A DNA stretch of 64,000 bases from Amia ocellicauda (Eukaryota; Chordata; Actinopteri; Amiiformes; Amiidae), in assembly GCF_036373705.1 (NCBI RefSeq), contig NC_089858.1:32466749-32530748 (forward strand), in the 5' to 3' direction. The notes below the pieces were generated by a model. It had not been told where the DNA came from and did no database searches. It was given only the letters and a program-made list of their open reading frames with translations. Positions within the stretch are counted from its first letter, which is position 1. Each line of letters starts with the position of its first letter. Below, in pieces: positions 48,103 to 61,190 of this stretch. The translations under genes were made by a program, and so were the position numbers.

Positions 48103-48774
48103 ATAACATAACGCGTAATAGTAATCACACAACACTTGCCCTGTAATGTGTTGCATTCTGCATATATTTACCATGACAGCCTGTATGTAGTATTTGTTAG
48201 TTTTGCTTATTGAAGGATTAACAAAATACTTGTAGTTTGAATGTCTTTGGTCTTGTTTTTATCCATCAAGCCACAAAATAAGAAATATCGAGAGATGTAT
48301 CGTGTATCGCCCAGACTACTAAAAATTATGAGATTATTTTTAAGTCATATCGCCCAGCCCTAGAACAGACATTTCTGGAATTCATTTGTATACCTTCCCA
48401 GCTGTACCTTTTAAAAGATCATAAGAAAATGTTATGAAATATTTCACGCAACCCATCATATCCTAATCCATCATATTCAGTATTGTATGGTTAACATACT
48501 GTGAAAGTAATGCCATTGATAGTGCTACATTTATTAAAGTTTTTGGTATGAAATATTCATTCTGGGGTTTACGGTATTAAATATGCAAGCTGTGAAATAG
48601 GGTCATTCAGCGGTACGGAGCTCTGTTCATGTATTTTATTCTAATGTGTATGTGTTCACTGAAAGGTCCAGACTGTGTCTCTCCCCAAGGCCTCAAGAGA
48701 CGGTCTGATGGTAGCTTCATGCGGCCCGTGTCACCTGACTCTCATTTACCCCTCAAACTTTGGCATTTCTCCAG

Positions 48775-48846
48775 CAGACGCACGGGATATCAGACCTCAG
48801 CCTAGATGTCCAGCCCCAGAACCAAATGCAGGCCGACGCCCTGAAA
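48775..48846 (+). CDS. Candidate cassette exon in GLG1 intron 1
   Basis: A 72-nt segment lies between a pyrimidine-rich acceptor (catttctccag) and a consensus donor (gtgagt). Its length is a multiple of three, and in the frame set by exon 1 it has no stop: QTHGISDLSLDV then QPQNQMQADALK. It would insert 24 residues with no cysteine between the two halves of the first Cys-rich module. The acceptor is a CAGCAG pair, allowing a 69-nt version. I do not recognise this peptide from the family. It is supported only by splice-site quality and frame. Confidence 0.4.
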
Positions 48847-48894
48847 GTGAGTCCAGTGGCTTTCTGACTTAAACTAGCATGTCAGGCTGAGAAC

Positions 48895-49798
48895 TAGGGA
48901 TGTGCATGAAGAATATTTTGACTATCGATAATTCCACAGCTGTTGTCAACTACTATTCGGATAGTCTTCCCCTGCCCCCCCCTCCCATTCAACATTAAAT
49001 GACCATAAGATTACCCGTCAACTCTCGTGCATCTCGTGTCTCATCTTTTTTAAGCAGGTGATGTTTATTCCGTTATTGTCACAAGCTTTTCTGATGATTA
49101 CCATTTCAAATTAACTATAAAGGTTGTGACTTTTTTTATTTTATAAAGGAATACTTGCTTATACAATATGGGCGTCTCCAGAAAATTACAGCTGAGTTGA
49201 CGTGTGCATAAGAACTGAATATTTTGCAATTACATCTGTAACCTGACCAACCAGTGTTTTTTCAATTTTCACTCAATTAATAGTTGGGACCTTTACATCA
49301 TCATAATGGCGAAATTCAAAATTTATTAGACAATCTACCCAATTTATACAATCCACTTAAGTACATTTCTTTTCCTACGTTTCCAAACCACACTGAACAT
49401 CAAATTGGAAGCATACCTGTGCTTAGATTTCCAGTGGAGAGGGGGAAAAAAAGCTTATAGCAGGCAATAGCGGGGGGTTTGGCTTGTTAGATGGGTTAAC
49501 ATTGTAGATTTGTTGGCAGTTTAATAGCACTGCACATATTTTACTTAAGTGTTTTAATTTACTTTGTCAAAGTATTTCCATGCAAATTTTTCTGTGAAGA
49601 AGCTATTGTTAGCCAAGGTCCATTCCTGTTCAGTCAATCACAGAAAATCTGCCGTCAATCTTCATTATCATTACATAGAGCCAATCAATAGAATAGGCTC
49701 TAACAATATAATAAATATATAGATTTTAATTAACTTTCAAAAGTTGGATTCACTTGTCAATAGTGGCAATCGTTAATTAATAGTTGGTCTCATCCTTA
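48895..49798. mobile_element. Non-autonomous hAT-like element (904 bp)
   Basis: It begins tagggatgtgcat and ends tctcatcctta, giving short inverted ends. Flanking 8-mers ctgagaac (48887-48894) and gtgagaac (49799-49806) match at seven of eight positions. Internal tattcggatagtc and aatagttgg stretches fit the group. There is no transposase. Confidence 0.72.
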
Positions 49799-52700
49799 GT
49801 GAGAACAACGAGACATTGGGTGTGGGGGGAGGCAAGTATAGCCATTATTTTACACTTAAGTGGTAAAGCAGTACGTTGTTTTTTTTCCTGCAATAAAAAA
49901 AGCGGATCCTGCACTTACCATAAGATGTCAAAGTCTGGGAACCCTAGCCTTTTCCAGCCTGAAGTGCTTATCATAATGGAGTGGCTCGGAAGGGCTACCT
50001 TTGTAGCCCATGCTGATAAATCATACCACTCTTTGATTCAGTGCTAGGCCCTAAATGTGGAGACCCTAGTATATCTGCCATGCACTCGCATTGCATGGTT
50101 GGATGCTGAGCGCAGTGTTGTGGCACGTCTTGAAAGCCACCTGATGACACTTGACTGCTGGTCAACTCCCTCTTTCCTGGAGTAAATTGCCGACCACAGG
50201 AGGAGTAAGGCCAACCCAGCCCTTAGGGGGAAATCCAACGCATGAGGGTGTGGAATTAAACCGCACCCTCTGTTGTGACCTAGTCTTTAAAAATAAAATG
50301 AACACTCATAACTCCCAATCGCACATCCCCGTGCACAGAACTACAGCAATGGTCCTGCCGTGGTATCATGTCAACCATCTGTAGACATCTGTTATTACAG
50401 GACAGGGGATATAATCTGTCATGTTTGTCAGACCTATTTTTCCTGAGTTGTTTTAAGTGTATTAAATCTAGCAAAATCCCCTCAGGCTCCAGCGTCCGCG
50501 GAAATTGTATACCAGCCACTTTCAAGGGCTTGCACCAGCTGTTCGTGAGACAAATTCCTCTCGGCCTCTTGTTTGTAGTGCTCTGTGCTGAATGTGGTTT
50601 TGTTTTGTGGTCCTCTAGGAATAAACTCTACCATATTAGTGTGTTTGTCCTCTCTGGGTCAGAGCATTGTATGTGGTCATAATTATAATAGATCAATAGC
50701 AAGGTGGTGTTATTGAAAAATGTAACGTGTACAGTTCTACATTTCTAGCATCTGTGATGCAACCAGTAGAATTGAGAATTTCTTAATCTCAACAGGATAG
50801 ACATAGTGCTATGAAAAGCACACAATCTTAAAACAATTATGCCTAATATTTCCAGTGTGTAAATGGAGGTGTCTTTCAGTAAAAAAAAAAAAAAAAAAGT
50901 GAATAAAGGATGTACAGTATTGCTCACTTTGCTTTAATTGAGTATTGTCATAACAAGGCTGCCAACTGCTAGATCCAATGATGAAAGCTTGGCCTTTAGA
51001 TTTTGCATATTGATGTGGTTTGTGCTTTACTGTAACAGTCTGGCCTTCAGAGGGAGACACTCTGCTTTCTGACAGAGCGGACAGCCCAGCTGGGATAGTT
51101 ATCTGAGAGGAGCTTTGTACACTGGGGTATTTTAAAGGTCTTATTTGATGACTCAAGGTGTTTCAACTCTTTAACATTTTATCTTCTGAAGCAGCAAATA
51201 GTCTGAACATTTTAATCTGAAAATTAATTATGTACCTATCTTTTCATTGGCTTTCCTAATTGCCTATTAGGAAATTGCTAATTCCTTTTTTTTTTTTTTT
51301 TTTTTAGGACAAATGGAGGCAAACTACATTAAATGTTGAGTGCATTTTGTATTGCGCACTCAGCCTGTATTCAGGATTAGTGGTGACGACTTTGTCCGCT
51401 TGCAGTTTTCTGAAAGCCTTTTTTTCCTCGGGAGGCCTCACTGGAGAGAGGTTAATTTAATTCCTGGCATCATTTATTGTTCCAAGCCTTGCAGGAAGAC
51501 TGTGCAGTGTCATTATATGAACATCATTTCCAACTACATTTGCAGTGTCTGCCTAAGCAAGAGGAGGAGGGGTAATTTAGTCTAGCCTGTGCAGATTTAT
51601 TTTTAACAGACCCCCTTAAAAAAAAAAAAAAAAAAAGAAACCAAATCCACCAGACATTAAAAGTGAATTGTTTTGTTACAGAGTACAACTGGAGCTTGTG
51701 TGTGCTTTCTGACTTGGACCAGGGAGTTTCTTCTCAGTGTCATGACCTTTCATATTTTTCTTCTGAATCATTCCAGTCCATAACAATATGAACATCACCA
51801 TTATTTTCATAGTTAAAAAGAAATTGTTCTCAAGTAGCCTATATAACGTGGATGGCCGTGACACCATTCAAACCTGCCAATACCATATGGAGTGTGTGTG
51901 GGATAATAGTCTGGCAGTAAATGTAAGACTACTTAATTCAGTGCTCAAGTACAGCGAAATGGACAGTAACACTCAAGCAGTAAAATACTCTAAATTACCA
52001 CTCTCTCAAAGTCTTAAACTGTCAGAGATTGGAAGCTATAAACCTCACCGTGTAGTCTTTCTCCAGGACTAGGGGAGAGCTCTTCATCCATTATCTTTGA
52101 TCGGTTTGCCTTGGAGAGCAGGGTTAGAGAGGGGTGGAGGTCCAAGTGAACCACAGTGCTTAGTCATCACACGTAGTATTGTCTTCTCTCTATGCATCAA
52201 TCTGTGCAGTCAATTCTGTTCTTTATCTACTCGTGTATTAACTGTACCATTCAGTTGTGGCCTTTCAGACCCAAGCGATCTGCAGTTTCTCAACTGCCTC
52301 TTGCTTTTTTGATTCTCGGTTTAAATCTTTCCAACAGATGCAAATGTTTTTGATGTCTCCAACCCCACCATCCTGATCCATTTTGCTGGGGTGCAGAGCT
52401 ATTGATTTTTGAACTATTGATTTGGAGTGTGATTTGCATTTATTAGTGTCCTAGACACTGATTTAAATGTTAGGTGAGGTTATCCAGCGTGCATGCTTGA
52501 TGTTATCTCTTAATACTTGCTTGGCCACATCAGGTGTGTTGAAATTCCCAGTATTTAAAATTACTTCTGCCGTCTTGTCATATGGATTTTTTTAATGTAT
52601 TTTTTGTCCTTGTGAACATTCCGATCATAAAGTTCTTCTGAATAGAATGACTCCATGTTATAAACTCAGATGTGATCAGCACATAATCTTAAACCCTTGT

Positions 52701-54183
52701 CCTCCATAATTTGTTTGCTTACCGATGAGGTGTCTGTGTGTTTACCAGACCCAGGCCTTTGATTAATGTGCTGTGATCAGCTGTTTGTAATACACAATGT
52801 CAACAGTGAGTCCCTGTGGACTGGGTGGACCAGCACTAGTCAATGCATGTCTGTACTGAACAAAGACAATCATGCAGTAATACGTATGCAGTTTGTTGAA
52901 CTAGACTAGAATTGCTATTTTGTCTTTTTCTTTCATTAGCAGATGGTGTAATAATGTGCAATTCAATAGACTAGAGATCCCATTGCCCCTCTACCTCAGC
53001 ATGAAGGTTAAAAAATAAACCCAGAGAGAAGCGTTCCTTATAGTTAAAAATGTATACTGGTTTCCTTTTTATTACAAATATCTTTCATTGAAACCATGCT
53101 ATTCTTCTAAATTTAAATATCTAGAACATTCTGATAATAAAAACTAGCATAATATAATTATGTACCACAGTATTATTGATTGTTCCGATTTGCAGGTAGT
53201 GGTTTCATTTTGATTTTCTCGTTACGTAATCCTCTCGGATGTCTGTGGAGGTGCATAATCACTTGAGTTTTATTCCTTCAGACTACATCTCTTATTCATG
53301 GAAATCTAAATTGAAATAGTAATTTGCTTTTTGAGTCTTGTTTTATTTGTCAGAGATGTTTTATATCATTTGCCAAGTACCTTTTGAAGGAAGAATGAAG
53401 CAAACAAATTAATTTTTCAGTTCAGCTAATAATTTCAGAGATTGTCAATTGATGACTCTCACTGGAGCTAAAGTGTATTATAGAGGTCTGGTGGCATTCA
53501 GGTTGCATATTCTAAATGTGCCTGGTGATAATAACAGAGCTGTACAATGTATACCTTTGAAGACTCGAGTAGTAGGCCTTAAAGGATAAACTTGCACAGA
53601 TTGTCTTTATTCCGTGCACGCAGTGTTCCGGATTAGTTTTTTCTCAAGGGACTGCTTGAACTTCGAGCTACATAGAAAGGCTCACCTTGAATCTGTGTGA
53701 TTCGAGTGAATTAAAATGTGCCTCTCTGTGCCCTGCTAGGATGACATGGATGGTTTTGTGTAGCAGCATGTCTGAGACCTTGAAAAATCCTGTTTCAGCT
53801 GAAGCACCCGGAGCTGGAAGTGTTATGTTAAAAGGGCTCTTCAAGTGATAGTGGACACCCATCCTTATATCAGAGATTGGAGTCCACATGGTACAGCTAA
53901 TTTGGCCTTATTGCAGATGTCTCAGTGGTGGTTATATGAATTCCTTTGTTTCTAAGTGGACATAATTAAGTTATTGCTCTTAATTAAATTTAATGACTTC
54001 AGTTACTTCAATGAATGACCTCTCGCTGACCGAGATCTCCCCCTCCAATTTAAAGACAGAGATGGAAGGTACATAATTTCTTCTCAATATTTGGGGAGAA
54101 TAAGGCAATACTGCAACCTCCTGGAATTCAGTATCGCCCAATACTTAACCTCTGACAGATTTTTGTTTTCCTTTTCCTTACAG

Positions 54184-54213
54184 GAATCTGAGATTGCTGC
54201 GGACTGCAACCAC
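54184..54213 (+). CDS. glg1: GLG1 exon 2 (micro-exon)
   Basis: Only 30 nt, ESEIAADCNH, phase 0, between ttccttacag and gtaagt. The usual GLG1 micro-exon also ends in DCNH. One codon is absent compared with the mammalian form I recall. It joins exon 1 and the exon at 56045 in frame. Confidence 0.92.
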
Positions 54214-54256
54214 GTAAGTAGTTTTCTTTATTTGGGGCTAAACCAGGAGTAGGCGA

Positions 54257-54278
54257 TTTTTTTTTTTTTTTTTTTTAG
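54257..54278. repeat. 22-nt poly-T run
   Basis: An uninterrupted T run lies about 40 bp after the micro-exon donor. Confidence 0.95.
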
Positions 54279-54984
54279 TGTATACCCCAATCGTAAGGGG
54301 ACAATTATCACACACAATCCTCCAAAATGCACACTGACTGGCTATCCACACATTTACCTTGCTGTCCTTGCCAAGCAGCTCTGGTGCAGCTCTCGCTGAA
54401 TTAGTGCCAACATCAAAGGCACACTAATGAATGGGAAGTCCCTGTTGGCAGTGCTGGCCAATTACACTCTACTATGTGAAGAATCCTGCTTATAATGGCC
54501 TATGGTACAGCCCAGATTTAGGGGATAGTGGCTACCAGTTTCTGTGTGTATTTTGGGGTAACACTAGCAAAGGGTATACAGTTTGATATTTTGTTCAGCA
54601 ACCAGGAAATCTGAATAGGAAAAATATTTGATATAAGCGCTCGGTAGCAAATCCATTTTAGCTTGGTATTGCTTTTGTAGAGCGTTGCTCTGTTGAATCG
54701 CATCTTTTCCCTTTTTGACTGTCTGAAATTACCAACCATATCTTGCCACACTTATTACAACTCACTCTTTTCTGATTGCTCTCTCCCTTTGTTGCTGTAA
54801 AGCCTGTGATTTATTCATCCCCAGACTTCTCTGAGTAGTTTTCCAAATCTGTGCTATAAGCTGGCTAGTAAACTGTACAATGCGCCTGTAATAAAATGCT
54901 GTGGGTTTAGATGCCTGCTTGACTGAAAATAGTCTTGATTGTATTGGCAGAATGATAGTCTGGAGGAGGGGTGTTTAGTTATTA

Positions 54985-55055
54985 TTTATTTCTTAGCAGA
55001 TGCCCTTATCCAGGGCGACTTACAAAATATAAGTGCAATACAAAGTGCAAAAATA
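54985..55055 (+). repeat. Short fish interspersed-repeat core
   Basis: tcttagcagatgcccttatc followed by cagggcgacttaca matches a short conserved core found in many fish repeats (SINE or LINE tail). Confidence 0.55.
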
Positions 55056-55654
55056 CAGTGCACTGCTATAGGGGGGGAGAGTTGCTACTGCGGTTGGCAG
55101 CTGTGGTGGCGCACTGTCCATTTCTCCTAAAACTTAACCACTGAATTCAAACATGCTTATAGGGTAATCCCTTTATTTTTCCTTACAATTTACAATAATG
55201 AGCATAAATTCCTTCATAATTAACATATGAATACCACAGGACTAACACACGAATGCCTCATGCATTTAATCTTACAATTAATTACATGTATAACCGTATG
55301 TTTGCATGCACAAAAGCAAGCAGACATCTTTAAAATGGTGGCACTGGACTCCAGAGTTTCCAAACCAGTTGAACCGTGACATGGAAAAATTACAAGCACG
55401 TTAAACAGTCCAGGCAACACATAATGCATAACCTGGTGATTCATGAAACTTTGGCCTTTGCTCTTTTAAAAAGTTACCAAGGACTGTTTTGAATTTTATT
55501 TTTCTTCCCTGAAAAAACTTTTAGCTTCAGTTTTATTCTTATCTATATGGTCCATATCCATAAAATGCCTTTCCTGAACCTTTACAGCTTTCTATAACTG
55601 AAAATTACACCGTTATAATATTGCACATCTTTCAGGATATTTATGCTGTAGTTT

Positions 55655-55850
55655 TACAGGCATCTCAAACTCCGTTCCTTGAGGACAGGAGTGTCTTCTG
55701 GTTTTCAGTTATTTTATTTTGTGGCCTTTTATAATTGAAGGGCTGAAATATGGAGAGAAGTATTTAATGAAGTATTTAATGAAGTTAATCAGCTAATTGG
55801 ACCAATTAAATTGTGGATTACTGGGACACTGCAGCCCTCCAGGAATTAAG
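55655..55850 (+). repeat. Interspersed repeat (catctcaaactccgttcctt type)
   Basis: A sequence starting catctcaaactccgttcctt and ending near ctgcagccctccaggaatta has inverted-like ends (ctccgttccttgagg against cctccaggaatt). This type is frequent in fish genomes. It lies in the intron before the exon at 56045. Confidence 0.5.
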
Positions 55851-56044
55851 CTTCATATCCCTCCTTTAAAAGTTTGCTTTTCCATTTTCCAAAGGAAAAG
55901 CTGTAAGAAGTTGTCCCTGTTGGGGAAAACCTTTATACAACCCTGTATGTACTTAATTTCAATGGTGTGGGCAGGCAGTGCATTCTGTCATCGCTTGAAA
56001 GCCACTGAGAGCCTTGTTTTCCTATCTCTCCCCCCCACCTGCAG

Positions 56045-56131
56045 CTGTTATGGAATTACAAGCTTAACCTAACAACAGACCCCAAGTTTGAATCCGTGGC
56101 AGTGGAAGTGTGTAAGAGCACAATTTCAGAG
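56045..56131 (+). CDS. glg1: GLG1 exon 3 (LLWNYKLNLTTDPKFES)
   Basis: The 87-nt, phase-0 exon has a CTGCAG acceptor and a gtgagt donor. It encodes LLWNYKLNLTTDPKFESVA, then VEVCKSTISE. NLT is a glycosylation sequon. Near-identical to vertebrate GLG1. Confidence 0.95.
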
Positions 56132-57157
56132 GTGAGTGGGAGTGTTTTTAAACTGTTGTGATCACAGCTGAGAACCATGAGCAGCTTTTACCAGTTATAC
56201 AGTGCAGAGAAACGAAATATTTCATTACAGAAGAAGAGGAGGAGAAAAATATCAGTGAAAGCAATAATGCATGAACACTTGTGTTGGTCCCAATAAAGCA
56301 TACTTTTTTAGGATGTATGCCACAGTGTTCAAAGATTTCCCCGTCTTTCATTGCATGACTACCGTGCACAGTCTGTGTGCACTAAACGTTTATAAGAAGC
56401 AATTTATTGGTGCTCTGTTGCTATGGGCAGTGCTATAACCAACAGCAGCCTTTTTACAGACACCTCTATAGTACATAACATATTCTTATCAGATATATTT
56501 AAACCGTTATTGGTTCCACTCTAACCATGTAAATGGTTAATATTTGCTGGTGTGACAATCACATTTAAATAATGGCCTGTATGACTCCTATTTGACCACA
56601 ACATGGTTGAGATTCACCCCCAGAGTTCGACAGTGTTGGATAAGGTCTACTTTCTTCCAGCAAGAAAACATGGTTTGTTTTGTGTCCATGGTCTTGAAAT
56701 ATAGTTTAATATTAGGCTTAAAGTGTATATAATAAAAACAATTAAATAAAACAATTGGCATATACCTTGTTTGTTTTTTACAGCAGAGTAGTCCTGCAGG
56801 AAAAACTACCTGCTGTTAAGATTTACCCTCGGCTGTGTATAGCTCTATTAGCGTGTGCTGGCAGTGTGCACAACTATTTTAATGTGCACACAAATGGCTC
56901 CATTAGGAACGGGGGTGGGGGGGTATCATTTATCATTCTACAATCAGAAAGCCTGGACTTTCCTTTAACATTTAGTTATTGTTAATACAGATTTGTTTTT
57001 ACCCACCCATGTATTTTGTAAAGCACACATTCATACACCCTCAGTAGCCATTGGACCGGGTCAGTTCTGCAGTTCGGCCCGGTTCACTGCAGCTCTGTCC
57101 TGGGTCTGTGAGCTGGGTGGCAGTTTCTTTAGGTTGTTTGTCTGTGTGCCGGGGCAG

Positions 57158-57373
57158 ATTAAAGAGTGTGCTGAAGAGGAGCGGGGGAAGGGCTATCTGG
57201 TGTCCTGTCTGGTGGACCACCGGGGCAACATCACAGAGTACCAATGCCACCAGTACATCACCAAGATGACCACCATCATCTTCAGTGACTACCGGCTCAT
57301 CTGCGGCTTCATGGACAAGTGCCGGGAAGACATCAACACCCTGCGCTGTGGGAGCATCAGCCTCGGGGAGAAG
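57158..57373 (+). CDS. glg1: GLG1 exon 4 (GYLVSCLVDHRGNITEYQCH)
   Basis: The 216-nt, phase-0 exon encodes IKECAEEERGKGYLVSCLVD, HRGNITEYQCHQYITKMT, then FSDYRLICGFMDKC and LRCGSISLGEK. It has six cysteines and one N-I-T sequon. It has a clean ggggcag acceptor and a gtgagg donor. Confidence 0.95.
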
Positions 57374-58391
57374 GTGAGGGCCACACGGCTGCCTTCCCCC
57401 CCCATCCTGCCCCCGTCCCTCAGTCTGTGGAAAGGAACAACCCCCCCTTTAGTCTTATCTTAATTACACTCTTTGTGACAAGATATTAATTTAACCTTAA
57501 TGGAAACTGATCTGAGATCTTTCTTTATTAGGCATTAGGCACTATGATTGTCCATTGAACTTTTTAGATTTGCCTTTAAATCCTGAAATCTAATTTGGAC
57601 TGAGATGCATTTGGAATACAACAGGAAAGCAACTCCAAGCCTATTAATTCCTTTGTATTTGTTGGCCCGTTACAAGAGCTTTTAGAAACTGTCCTGCACA
57701 AAATGTTGCCTAACCAGTTAAGCAAATAGCCTGCCTCTCTGTGGTCCAAACCAGCTCCCCTCTGTACATTTACAAATGTATCAAAAGGTTTTGTTTTTTC
57801 CACCGTCTGCAGTGGTGGATTAAACTTCTGCTTTTTCCCAGGACAGAACAGTGTCATTGTTTATGATTTGACGGTTGTCCCGCCACACAATGAGGTCAAA
57901 CTGTTTAAATGGAAGGATCTCACACCATTATCTCTTGATGGTTTGTGTGTACTGTCGCCAGAACACGTGCCTTCATTCTAGTTTATTTTATTTTCCTCCT
58001 CCCCTCAGTTGTCTGTGTAAAAGAGTAGGACCTTCTATATTCTTTCCTAACTCTTCAAACGCTGTTTGTGAGATTGCAGACTCCCCCTACTTTGTTACAG
58101 AACTTTTTGTTGAAGTCTCTGGGCGTCAGGGTAGAGCAGGTCTCCTAGGTGCCTTTTAGTACCAAGGGCCCATGTAATAAAGGGACTCCATGTTTAATGC
58201 ACCTCTGCCCTCCATCCCCACCCCTGCCATGTACTTCACAGCTGCTCAGTGTTGTAATGTGAGGCTTGTGTGATGCTAAGTGCATTTTGTTTTTAATAGT
58301 ATTTTAAATTCCTATAAACACCGTAAGACCAATTGGCCACATTGTCCCCCCTCCACCTGACCTGGATAACGAATGTCTCTCTCTTGTCCAG

Positions 58392-58595
58392 GACATCCAC
58401 TCTCAGGGGGAGGTGATCGCGTGCCTGGAGAAGGGGCTGGTGAACGAGGCAGAGCAGCAGGAGGGCCGGCACATCATAAAGGACGAGTGCAAGAAGGCCA
58501 TCCTACGTGTGGCCGAGCTCTCCTCCGATGACTTCCACCTGGACCGCTATCTCTACTTCTCCTGCCGTGAAGACCGGGAGCGCTTCTGCGAGAAT
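58392..58595 (+). CDS. glg1: GLG1 exon 5 (CKKAILRVAELSSDDFHLDR)
   Basis: The 204-nt, phase-0 exon encodes DIHSQGEVIACLEKGLVNEA, ECKKAILRVAELSSDDFHLD, then YFSCREDRERFCEN. Four cysteines are visible. The gtatgt donor is acceptable. It has a strong family match. Confidence 0.95.
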
Positions 58596-59355
58596 GTATG
58601 TGTCTGTCTTCATAGCTGCGTCGTAGTGAGAGACTGCTTGTGTGCTGCTGGGGGCTTTATTTAGTGGTTTCCTTTGGTCTGATCACTGTTCCTCTCAATG
58701 GGGGTCGTCTGCTTGCCTGTAGACCACCGGTGGTAGCTCACACCATAAACTGCTTACATTTGAAGACTAAATTAGGGAAATCTGTGGTGGGGGGTGTGTT
58801 GGTGATGAAGGGAGAGCAGAGGAGAGAACGATGTTTTTTTTTTCCTGCCAAGCTCCCAGGTGCTGAATGGGTCTCAGTAACTTGTTGACTTCACACTTTC
58901 TCTGTTGCCCCTTTTTAAATCAAAATAACTTTAAATCATTACCCGTTACATCCCGTAATAGTATATTGGCACAAAACTGCTGTTCTGATGAGATGTAGGC
59001 CCTGGTGGTCTAAGGAGCAGATGAGGGCCGATTTGACTGTGTGAAGAGATTTGATGCATGTTATCTTGTCTGTGTGCGAGTCAATCCAGAAAGGATTTGT
59101 AATAGGAATACACCCCTTTCTCAAACATCCCTTCTGAACTCCAGACTCTTTGAATAAACTTATTTGATTTATTCTCTTTACTATTGCCGTCTGCAAATAG
59201 ATGGAATTAGACAGTGAGAAGAGTCTACCCTTGCCACAAAATCCATCCCTTGATCAGTTTTCACTGTCAAACACCTCTTCCCTGATTTTGAACCCTTATT
59301 GTGCTGACCGGCAGTTTCTGTGTGTGTGGAGTGTGAACTGTTCTCTGCGTTTCAG

Positions 59356-59427
59356 ACCCAGGCAGGTGAAGGCCGAGTCTACAAATGTCTCTTCAACCAC
59401 AAGTTTGAGGAGGCCATGTCTGAGAAG
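59356..59427 (+). CDS. glg1: GLG1 exon 6 (TQAGEGRVYKCLFNHKFEEA)
   Basis: The 72-nt, phase-0 exon encodes TQAGEGRVYKCLFNHKFEEA, then MSEK. It has a gtttcag acceptor and a gtgagt donor. Matches GLG1 with one cysteine. Confidence 0.94.
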
Positions 59428-59811
59428 GTGAGTGGAAACCGATTCTACTGAAAGGATTTTATAGTTCGAGAGGAGGGCTTTACAGGATGTACCACTCTGC
59501 AGCCTTCAGCACATTAGATCTTATGTTGGATATGAAATGGACCTCGGTAGGCTGTAAAATCCTGCTCCTGCTCTAATCGAACTTTTACAAATATGTCCTT
59601 ACCTGAATTATATCAACCTCTGTAAGCTGAGCTGAAAATTTTAAGTTAAAATAAGACCATCATTAGTTCAGTTAATGGTTCAATTAAGAGACTGATGGGA
59701 AAGGAAAAACCCAGGACCAGGATTCTAAGCCACTGGTCAAGATTTGCAGAGATCAAGCAACGTGTGCTAGATGTTCTGGGAATCTGTTCTTACTCTGATG
59801 GGTCTCCACAG

Positions 59812-59998
59812 TGCAGAGACGCCCTGACCACACGGCAGAAGCTGATCGCCCAGGACTACAAGGTGAGCTACTCATTGGCCAAGGCCTGCAAGGTGGATCT
59901 GCGCAAGTACCGGTGCAACGTGGACAGCAACCTCCCACGGGCAAGAGAAGCCCGACTCTCGTACCTTCTGCTGTGTCTGGAGTCGGCCGTACACAGAG
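59812..59998 (+). CDS. glg1: GLG1 exon 7 (TRQKLIAQDYKVSYSLAKAC)
   Basis: The 187-nt exon, ending in phase 1, encodes CRDALTTRQKLIAQDYKVSY, then CKVDLRKYRCNVDSNLP and LSYLLLCLESAVHR. An internal AAGgtgagc resembles a donor but the reading continues through it exactly as in the family. Confidence 0.95.
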
Positions 59999-60220
59999 GT
60001 GAGTGCAGGACTGGGCTCGGCTTGGGCACAAGATGCCATTACCTTTATGAAATGACCTTGAGTACCGCACTTTTGCCCTGGATGCTGCAGTAAAACCCTG
60101 AGTGTATCAATGCAGTTCTCATTGCAGTGGTTTTGGCTGCATCCTTTGTTACGGTTTTACATGAACATGAGCATTAAACCCGTGCGAATGTGGATGTGTG
60201 TTTAGTTGCAGGTTAAGAGG

Positions 60221-60221
<1 letters not shown>

Positions 60222-60256
<35 letters not shown>
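60222..60256. repeat. 35-nt poly-T run
   Basis: A pure T run in the intron between exons 7 and 8, about 180 bp upstream of the exon 8 acceptor. It could be the tail of a retroposon on the minus strand. No body was recognised. Confidence 0.95.
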
Positions 60257-60260
<4 letters not shown>

Positions 60261-60437
60261 TATTGGTCTAAACAATTGAACAAAGTAAACAAATAAACAA
60301 AGTAATTGGTACTAGATTACGCCAGGATGCAGAGTACAACCTAAAATCATAAAATTAGTTGAAAAGCAGAGTTTGAACATGTAGGCTATATGGTGGTGTT
60401 GGATCTCAGTCCAGCCCTGCTCTGATTGTTGCCTCAG

Positions 60438-60652
60438 GAAGGACCGTGAGCGGGGAGTGTCAGGGTGAGATGCTGGACTACCGGCGGATGCTAATGGAGG
60501 ATTTCTCCCTGAGTCCTGAGATCGTGCTGCACTGCCGGGGCGAGATCGAGAGCCACTGTTCTGGCCTGCACCGCAAGGGCCGCACCCTGCACTGCCTCAT
60601 GAGGGTGGGACGAGGGGACAAGGGCAACCTGGAGCCCATGTGCCAGCAAGCG
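60438..60652 (+). CDS. glg1: GLG1 exon 8 (GEMLDYRRMLMEDFSLSPEI)
   Basis: The 215-nt exon completes the Gly codon and encodes RTVSGECQGEMLDYRRMLME, DFSLSPEIVLHCRGEIESHC, then LHRKGRTLHCLMRVGRGD and MCQQA. It has a cctcag acceptor and a gtaaga donor. Full family match. Confidence 0.95.
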
Positions 60653-61190
60653 GTAAGAGCACCCAGTGTGTCAGTTATACAGCTGCCTTACAGATGTCCA
60701 GCTTCACTCCTGGGTCAGGTGTCCATATGACTCCATGGTTATGAGGACACTTTGAGACAGGATTGGATTTAAAAATGACTTTCAAACATTTAACTTTAGA
60801 CATTTGTTACTTTATTACACCAGTTACCATTATGAATAAAGCTTGGCATTAAATTTGTATTGTACATTTATTCATTATTCTTTTTATTTCAGTAATTGGT
60901 CTTTACATTTCTGATCTGATCAGCATGTAGTCATTCATCTACAGCTCTTTGCTGCTTCCCATTGTATTGAAAACCCTTGTCAGTTCTTATTTATTGTGTC
61001 ACGTCTGGGAGTGTTTAATAGTGTCTGCTACAATAGATGAGGGTTGGCTGGGGTCAAGTACCTGAGCTGGTAGGGGTCCCCCAGGTGCACAGCTGTGTAA
61101 CCGCACTGCACAAAGTACAACCCTGTAGCCAAGGTGCTGCAGATTTTATAGGAGCCATTTAAATCGTAATCATTTTTTCTCCACCCACAG

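Noticed and set aside
57000..57157. Upstream extension of exon 4 in the same open frame
   Set aside because: A clear acceptor (ggggcag) is present at 57151-57157, and the residues before it do not match GLG1.
59850..59870. Possible donor inside GLG1 exon 7 (AAGgtgagc)
   Set aside because: The reading continues across it with the conserved residues, so it is coding sequence, at most a cryptic donor.
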